Below, one piece after another: positions 57,759-64,000 of a stretch of 64,000 bases of DNA. The stretch spans positions 140,533,942-140,597,941 of the forward strand of contig CM023454.1 of the NCBI GenBank assembly GCA_013339765.2. The letters are read 5' to 3'. This DNA comes from Haemaphysalis longicornis (Eukaryota; Arthropoda; Arachnida; Ixodida; Ixodidae). The notes under the pieces are model-generated. The model was not told where the DNA came from. It saw only the letters and a program-made list of their open reading frames with translations, and made no database searches. The position numbers and the translations under genes are program-made. Each line of letters starts with the position of its first letter. The stretch's first letter is position 1.

Positions 57759-60470
57759 AGAGAGAGAGAGAGATAAACTTTATTTTGAGGAAGTGTCTCA
57801 AGGAGAATCAAAGTCCGAATGGTGGTGGCAGGCAACGGGCTGAAGGCTCGCCCCATCCTGAACGTCTTCTCCTTGGCTTAGGTGGTGGTCCTGTGGTGGC
57901 CATATGCTGGCGCCGTCGGGCGACCTCTTCCGCCCCTTTCACCAGGCGGACCTGCAGGTCCGGGTCGGGACTGCGAAGCGAGGCCTCCCACCTCTCCTCA
58001 GAGGGGATTTCGGGGAAAGGGTCCTAGGGGCATGTCCACATATTGCGGGCCAGGTTGTCATGGGCGCCACATAAAGAGCACGCCGAGGTTGGATAGAGGC
58101 TGGGGTGGACATGGGTCATGGTGGCCGGATTGGCAGACTCCCGTCTGGAGTTGGCGCCAGATGTGGCTTTGCTCTAATGTCAGGGATTTGTTCGCCCGAG
58201 GATAGATCCGGCGGGAGAGGAGGTAGTAGGTGGTAATATCGTGAAAACCGATCAGACTGTCCCGCGCGAACCGGGCTCCGTGGTAAGGATACGGGTTCGG
58301 CCCAGCCCGTATAGTAAATCCTCGGGCTAAGTCATGGGCCGCCTCGTTTCCCTCGAACCCAAAATGCGCGGTGGTCCGATCAGTTGTACTCGGGATTGCG
58401 GGGGTTCCTGAGCAAATTTTTCAGTGCCGTTGGGGATACGCGAGCAGCGGCAAAATTTTTGAGAGCAGTTTTAGAATCTGTAATGGTTGTTGCGGGTGTG
58501 GGGGTGAGTGAAAGGGCGAGCGCTATGGTGCCTCTTCCGCCGGTTCTGGGAAGGGCTTCCGGACTGTTATATAATCGAGAATGCTGGTGTTGGGGTAATT
58601 TTGTATGGCGACTGCGGTGAAAGCCTCCTTGTGTCTGTACTCTGCTGCATCGGCGTACACGACTTGCGGATCGTTTTTACACTTCTTGTGCAGGGCGCGG
58701 GCTCTTTGTTTCCTGCGCTCGGAGTGGTACGTGGGGTACATCTTGCGGGGAAGCGGTTTGGCTACAATATGAGAGTGAATACTAGGGTGAACTGTTTTCG
58801 CGTCCTGATATAGTGTGTGATAGCCTATTCCAAGTCTGCTGAGTGTGTGTCTCCCTGTGAGTGTGCGAGCGAGGCGTTCGTACTGTGCCATTTGGTGGGC
58901 TTCAACTAGTTCACTGGCCTTGCTGTGAAGGCCTAACCCTTCCAGTTTGGCAGTAGACGTGCCGTCTAATGTGGACATCAATTTTGTTGGTTTCGGCAGC
59001 TGTTAGTTTAAGGTATGGAATCGAGTAAAGTGTTCTGCTCACGACGAAGGCTTGGATTAGGCGAACCCTGTTCTGGTCGGTCAAACCTGACTTCCTATTG
59101 GTGACCTTTTTGAGCAAACCAGTGGTTTGGTTTATGTGCCGTTCTATTGTTTGGATAAATTTGTAATTTAGTCTAGTGGATTGTATGTGCAGCCCTACAA
59201 CTTTGACAGCCGGGACGTCCGGGATCTCTCTACCTTCAATATGGGGTTTAATGCTGGAGTGAAACCATTCTTTCTGGTTCGAGGGAATAACAAGTAGCTC
59301 AGACTTTGCCGGAGAGCAGGCCAAACCCGCTCTCCTGGCCTCCTCCACCACTACTTCTATGCCTCTTTGAAGTGTTTCTTCAATGTGCGCATCACTCCCC
59401 CGGTTCATCCAGAGGGTGATTTGGTCTGCGTAGAGGCTGTGGTAGAGGTGGGGGTCCGTGCTAATTTCTTCGGTATGTCTATGATTGCAAGGTTAAATAG
59501 TAATGGTGACAGAACGGCTCCTTGGGGAGTGCCACGACTTCCTAGCTGGAATGTATCTGAGATAACGCTGTTTAGGTGTATGGCGGCTGTCTGGTTTGAC
59601 AAAAAGCCCCTAATGTAATTGTAGGTTCTCTCACCCGGATTGATCGATCCCAGACCCAACATTATGACCTCGTGCGAGACGTTGTCAAATGCTTTAGTCA
59701 GGTCCAGGGCTCGTATCACATATGTATCTATTCCGGTGGATGGTTTGATAATTTTTTGTGATAGCTCTACGAGTATATCTTGAGTTGACAGACCAGGGCT
59801 GAAGCCAATCATTGTGTTTGGGAATTGTTCCGTGTCGTTCATGTGTGTTGCGATCCGGGCTAGGATTACGTGTTCCATGAGTTTTGCTAAGCACGACGTG
59901 AGGGAAATGGGGCTGGGGTGTTCGATTTTGAGTGGTTTATTTGGCCTGGGGATTAGAATAACCTTGGCGTGCTTCCACGATTCCGGAATTCCCCCCTTCT
60001 CCAGCGTGTGTTTAGAAAAGCAGTGATTGCGCTGATTGAGAAATCGTCCAAGTTTCGTAGCGCCCGGTTCAAAATGTGGTCAGGACCTTGGGCCGAAACA
60101 TACCGAAGTTTTTGAATCGCCAATTGAACCTCGGCTTCAGTTCTCTTGTTCTCTTGTTCCCTTTTTCTCAACAACGAGCAGTATAAAATCTCTACGCACG
60201 TCTCGGTCCCCGCCAACACGGTTCTGGGAAATATTTTCAAAATTCTCGAAGATGATACTCCCGAAGAAATAACTCGGAACGTGGTCGACTTCAATTCATA
60301 ACTGCCCATCCTATCGGTCAAACGGCTCGGAAGCACAGACGCCACTCAAATCTTATTCGACGGATACAAGGTTCCGTTTTGGATTCGGTACGGCTACACC
60401 ACGTACCGCTGCACAGCACAAAACAGAAGCTTGCACGCAGTGCTGGTAACGAGGAAACAGACCTGGCATC
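57759..60470 (-). mobile_element. LINE with 5' inversion, 11-bp TSD, in gypsy RT
   Basis: Target duplication tcactccggag is exact at 57748-57758 and 60471-60481. From the right, 60175-60470 reads on the plus strand as ORF1-like sequence (VPANTVLGNIFKILEDDTPE, RLGSTDATQILFDGYKVPFW). From about 60170 leftward the minus strand encodes RT (EVQLAIQKLRYVSAQGPDHI, LDLTKAFDNVSH, RGTPQGAVLSPLLF), an active site reading LYADQITLW where YADD is expected, RNase H (PQVVYADAAEYRHKEAF) and a (TC/GA)n tail at 57757-57772. An inverted 5' block within one target duplication is the hallmark of twin priming. Confidence 0.85.
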
Positions 60471-60481
60471 TCACTCCGGAG

Positions 60482-61139
60482 GGTTTTTTTAGTTTAACGT
60501 GATGCCGTCCGGCCTCTGCAACGCGCCAGTGACATTCGAACGGTTCATGGAAACGATTCTGCGCAATCTGAAGTGGGGCATATGCCTGTGATGCCTCGGC
60601 GACATAGTCATCTTCGGACGAACTTTTCACGTTCACAACGCACGACTAGAGACAGTTCTCCGCTGCCTAAAAGTCACCGGATTAGTCTTGAACTCCGAGA
60701 AATGTCGTGTTGGTGAGTGTCAAATGCAGTTTTGGGACACCTTGTGGATAAGGATGGCGTGATACCGCACCCTCAAAATATTGCGCTGTTGAGAGATTTA
60801 TTCCACCCCAATCAGTGCCAGACCTCCGTAGCTTTTCGGGTCTTTGTTCATATTGCGCCCCACTTTGCAGATTTGGTGTCTCTCCTCACTAGCCTCTTTC
60901 ACAAAGTTGCTGCAGTTACCTGGACCGCGGTGGTTGAAGCTGCGTTCTACCACCTTAAATTGTTCTCACGTCGGGCCCTATCGTTCGCCACTTTGACCCT
61001 AGAACTCCAAACGAAATACATGCGGACGCTAGTGGTGTGGAGCTTGGTGCAGTGCTGATACAGCGGCATAGCACTGCCGAGCATGTGATCGCGTACGATT
61101 GTCGTTGCCTGAGCAAAGCTGAGCATATTTACGCAGTAT
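60482..61139 (+). pseudogene. Gypsy RT C-terminal part and RNase H start
   Basis: Resumes after the LINE with FNVMPSGLCNAPVTFERFME. The RT core at about 60588-60615 reads CLGDIVIF (normally YLDD), preceded by a stop. Then VLGHLVDKDGVIPHPQNIAL, and RNase H in another frame ([20 protein letters not shown], about 61010-61072, then [13 protein letters not shown]). Interrupted at 61145. Confidence 0.9.
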
Positions 61140-61144
61140 CCGAG

Positions 61145-62226
61145 AGTTACGTTCAAGACGATGTGACCCTCCGTTGGATCGGTCGCCCCCTGTCGATCGA
61201 TGCTTCCATGCGATGACCGATGACTGGCTGGCTCGTTGGCCGACGGCACATACCCGACGACGGTCTACTCCAAGTAAAACTCAAATTTACAGTATGTAAA
61301 TTTATTTACGTTACTATTTACAACTCATGGCTCTTGATCGTAAACAAGAGGTCGGTCAAGGCCCGCGTCGAGTGGGAGCTCGCCGCTCTCCTCTCAACCT
61401 ATCTTGTTCCTCTCTATCTCTCTGTTCAATCCTCAAACACATCGGTTTTAGCAACAAAACCCCGCCCACACATGGGATGTCACAGCCTGAGAGTGAGGAT
61501 GGCTCAATATTAGCCCACACTAGGCCACTGATCGACCACCGTGACAAACAAAGCTAGGTGAGTTCAAAACAGTTACGTGACCCACCTCTCACTCTCAAAC
61601 AGAAACCCAAAGGTATTCCAAGAAACACCAATATAACAGAAATGGAAACCAACGAGCTAAAAGCAGACCTAACTCCGGGAATCGGCTCTCAGGAGCCACA
61701 TCTTGAAGAATTGGCATACCATGCACGCCTATGTTTTTGCTGCGCGCCACCGAAATTCCTTTCCTTTGTTAACACGTGCAATGCCTAATAAAGCTTGGTC
61801 GCCTACCTAGTGACGCATACCAGCCGCCGAGTCGCCGGGCTCACACGCGTGACGAACTGAAACTTCGCCCAGTAACTTTGAGCCGTGCAACTGTCCCAGA
61901 CTGAACTTCGGGTGACTTACTTGTACGTATGACCAAATGGCGCATCCCTAAGCTCCAGTCCGGTTCGGGGAATCTCGTGGCAATATTCCTTCTTCAAAAG
62001 CTTACATCGCTTTCAGCTATTATGGAACTCCGGGCACGCTCGTTGGGTGGACACAAAAGGGCAGAGAACAACAAAACCCCCCACCGTTTCTCCGTGCGCC
62101 CGTCGCGCCTACCTCAGCTCGGGTGGTGGGGAAACAAACACAATACAGGTAAACAAGCTAACCCCAGCGGCAGATATCTAATGGCCGGGCGGTTTCAATT
62201 ATTAAGTGATGGGCCCGAACTACACA
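61145..62226. mobile_element. 1.08-kb insertion with 5-bp TSD, possible solo LTR
   Basis: Gypsy RNase H stops at 61144 and resumes at 62232, with ccgag on both sides (61140-61144 and 62227-62231). A 5-bp duplication is typical of LTR-element integrases. The insert has no recognisable coding frame, a CT-rich block near 61378-61440 and AATAAA at about 61784. It starts agttacg and ends tacaca, so the expected TG...CA ends are not clear. Identity unresolved. Confidence 0.55.
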
Positions 62227-62231
62227 CCGAG

Positions 62232-62458
62232 CAAGAATGCTTGGCTGTCATCTTCGCGATCACTAAATTTATTTCCTGCGTGTACCGCCGTCCTTTTAAA
62301 TCGCCAGCGACCACCAGGCGCTTTGCTGGTTTATTGGCGTGCCTGACCTTAACGGCAAACTAGCAAGGTGGGCCTTGACGCTCCAAGAGTAGGACTTTGT
62401 TATAGCCTACAAGGGTGGTCGTCGGCTTGTAGACGCTGATTGTGTTTCCCGGCTGCCA
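62232..62458 (+). pseudogene. Gypsy RNase H C-terminal part
   Basis: Encodes QECLAVIFAITKFISCVYRR and, after frame breaks, KLARWALTLQE and GGRRLVDADCVSRLPN, the end of the gypsy RNase H connecting to integrase. Confidence 0.85.
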
Positions 62459-62529
62459 AATGCGTGCACTGATTGTGAGGAAGATGACTTCGACAACTGT
62501 TTGGCTGCTGTAGACACAGAATTCTAAAA

Positions 62530-63530
62530 TGTTTCTCCTTTCCTTTCAGAACAGCAGAAAGGTCCAAGCATACAGCACCTCTTCGCTGCTGCCGTTGATG
62601 CTACGGCTCGTCGGCGCTACACTATTTATGACAGGGCTTCCCTACAAGGTTAACTGCAAGCCATGCGGAGCACGTTTTCTTCTCGTCGTGCCAAAAGCTT
62701 TGCGTGCTTCAGTTCAACGCAACCTTGCATGATGATGTTGCTGCCGGTCACATGGGTTACATAAGACCTTTTCACCACACCTAAGTAAGATTCTTCTGGC
62801 CGACAATGCGCCGTGAAGTTCAACAAAGTGTGTCGAGTTGCCTCCATTCTGAGCACAACAGGCGCCCTACGAGCATTCCATCTGGGCTTCTCCCACATAC
62901 TAGCAGCTTCTTATTTCATTTCCGCTCTGACCAAGTCGGCATTGATTTAATCGGTCCGTTCCTGCACTCTGCGACCGGTAATCGCTACATCATTGTCTGC
63001 GATGATCACCTGCTGCGTTACGCTGAAACGGCGGCTGTAGCAGCTACGAAGGGCTACATCGTTTACGAAGGGCTACATCGGCGGCTGTAGCAGCTACGAA
63101 GCAGCTACATCGTTTCAACATTCCTGCTCCGGTTCGTCATCTATACACATGTTGCTCCCCGCGTGATTATCAGTGCCCGTGGATGTGATTCCGTCGCTGA
63201 CATTGTGGAAAACTTGCTGCGCCTTTGTTAGATACACTTGCGTCACTCGACACCCTAACATCCCCAGACTAACGCCTTGAGCGAGGCTACCAATAGAGCT
63301 CTCATAAACACAATTTCGATACATGTTTACTCTTGCCAGAAAATCTGGGATGAGATTTTGCCGTTCTTCCCATACGCCAAAAACACGGCTCAACATGAGA
63401 CCACCAGCTTCAGCGCGTTTTATTTACTCTACGCCGGTACACCTTCTTACACCAAGGATACAATATTGCCCTTCTGTTTGAAATACGACACATCCGTTTC
63501 GCGAAAGCAGTGTCTCGCCTAAAAAGCTTG
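62530..63530 (+). pseudogene. Gypsy integrase, frameshifted
   Basis: Zinc-finger region (VPKALRASVQRNLA, then MRREVQQSVSSCLHSEHNRR, where the usual CLHC has lost its second cysteine). The catalytic core starts HFRSDQVGIDLIGPFLHSAT and GNRYIIVCDDH. The second core aspartate region and the NEATNRALINTI/ETTSFSAFYLLYAGTP stretches (63277-63522) are in other frames. A local duplication near 63040-63110 (ggctgtagcagctacgaag twice) disrupts the core. Not functional. Confidence 0.85.
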
Positions 63531-63539
63531 TCGCCTCGG

Positions 63540-63830
63540 TCGTTTGCGTACCATGGCCTCACAGCACCGCTCCAAACGCCTTTGCGGCAGTGGGCACCGT
63601 GTGGTTTTGTACGCTAAAGGCGACATGGTATTGCTGTGGATGCCTGTACGGAAAGGAAACTTGTACTGCAAGTTCTTGCCTCTTTACACAGTTTCGTATG
63701 TTGCGTCGATTGGTTGAGTGGTGTCACCTACGTTATCTCTCGCTTAACGACACCTGGATGGAGAAGCATCAAAACTGAACTCGCCCACATCGCCTGGTGT
63801 AAGACATTCCACCCTCGCCTGTGACTTGGT
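63540..63830 (+). pseudogene. Gypsy integrase C-terminal region
   Basis: A frame at 63636-63824 gives KLVLQVLASLHSFVCCVDWL, VTYVISRLTTPGWRSIKTEL and HIAWCKTFHP. This corresponds to the GPY/F-like module that ends gypsy pol in this lineage. Confidence 0.75.
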
Positions 63831-63858
63831 CGTGACTCGCCCAACGGGCTTCGTCTGC

Positions 63859-63868
63859 GAAGGGGGAA
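63859..63868 (+). other. Polypurine tract of gypsy element
   Basis: gaagggggaa directly precedes the 3' LTR start; it would prime plus-strand DNA synthesis. Confidence 0.65.
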
Positions 63869-64000
63869 GTTTCCCGCGCAAAACTGTGCACCGTTAAACT
63901 GGTCGCAACCAATCCCCAAGCAGGATACGTGTCACGGGGTGCAGCAGAAGAGGAAATAGAGGACCAACCGCACCCGTATTGACCGCAGGATCAAGGGCCG
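63869..64000 (+). repeat. Gypsy 3' LTR, truncated by window end
   Basis: Matches the 5' LTR from about its tenth base (aaactgt.ca, ctggtcgcaaccaatcccc, gcagaagaggaaatagagg, ccgcaggatcaaggg). Its first bases differ from TGTCACG. About 60 bases of the LTR lie beyond the window. Confidence 0.85.

Larger units (their letters stand above)
53860..64000 (+). mobile_element. Ty3/gypsy LTR retrotransposon, decayed, runs off window
   Basis: A 5' LTR (53860-54049), gag remnants, a protease-RT linker, RT, RNase H, integrase and a polypurine tract follow in gypsy order. The start of the 3' LTR is at about 63870 to the window end. Coding parts are split by LINE insertions at about 54800-56850 and 57759-60470 and by a 1.08 kb insertion at 61145-62226, plus frameshifts throughout. 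No envelope-like frame was recognised. The right flank is outside the window, so its target duplication cannot be checked. Inactive. Confidence 0.9.

Overview
This window looks like repeat-rich nuclear DNA from an ixodid (hard) tick. The main reason is four copies of a tRNA-derived SINE that closely matches the tick SINE 'Ruka': an A-box/B-box head, a conserved middle containing 'gatccccaggtgg' and 'ccggagccctcc', and an (AATC)n tail. The other families fit an arthropod: a Penelope-like element, RNase H-encoding LINEs, an RTE LINE and a Ty3/gypsy element. No operons, bacterial genes, CRISPR arrays or intact long genes were found. Genus is not determinable by eye. This is inference from family recognition; no search was run.

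Layout. 1-6.4 kb holds the only candidate host-type coding sequence. Two exons resemble the end of a DUF4806-type protein (2665-2829 and 3401-3508) with a SINE in the intron between them. An arginine-rich exon of 18-residue repeats (about 5900-6172) is followed by a poly(A) signal. 6.4-21 kb is mostly unassigned. It contains a 1.6 kb element with perfect 18-bp inverted ends, a 42-bp minisatellite and simple repeats. 21-26.4 kb is a nest: a LINE tail, a SINE with a perfect target duplication, a Penelope-like element that itself carries a 527-bp inverted-repeat element, and a 766-bp miniature LTR retrotransposon. The last two sit in one arm of an older tandem duplication whose other arm is still empty. 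26.4-35.4 kb is AT-rich with no recognisable gene.

35.5-51.4 kb holds two copies of one I-type LINE, head to head. The left copy (minus strand) is nearly full length. The right copy (plus strand) was hit by a SINE, a 418-bp TIR element and a 2.6 kb RTE LINE. 53.86 kb to the window end is a decayed Ty3/gypsy element running from its 5' LTR into its 3' LTR. It is broken by a LINE (itself carrying a SINE), by a second LINE whose 5' part is inverted, and by an unidentified 1.08 kb insertion with 5-bp target duplications.

Nearly every element is mutated in its catalytic core or shifted in frame, so nothing here appears autonomous. The main value is a well-resolved insertion history plus several short non-autonomous elements (TIR and TRIM-like) and two hidden exons. 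I saw no new multi-gene functional system.
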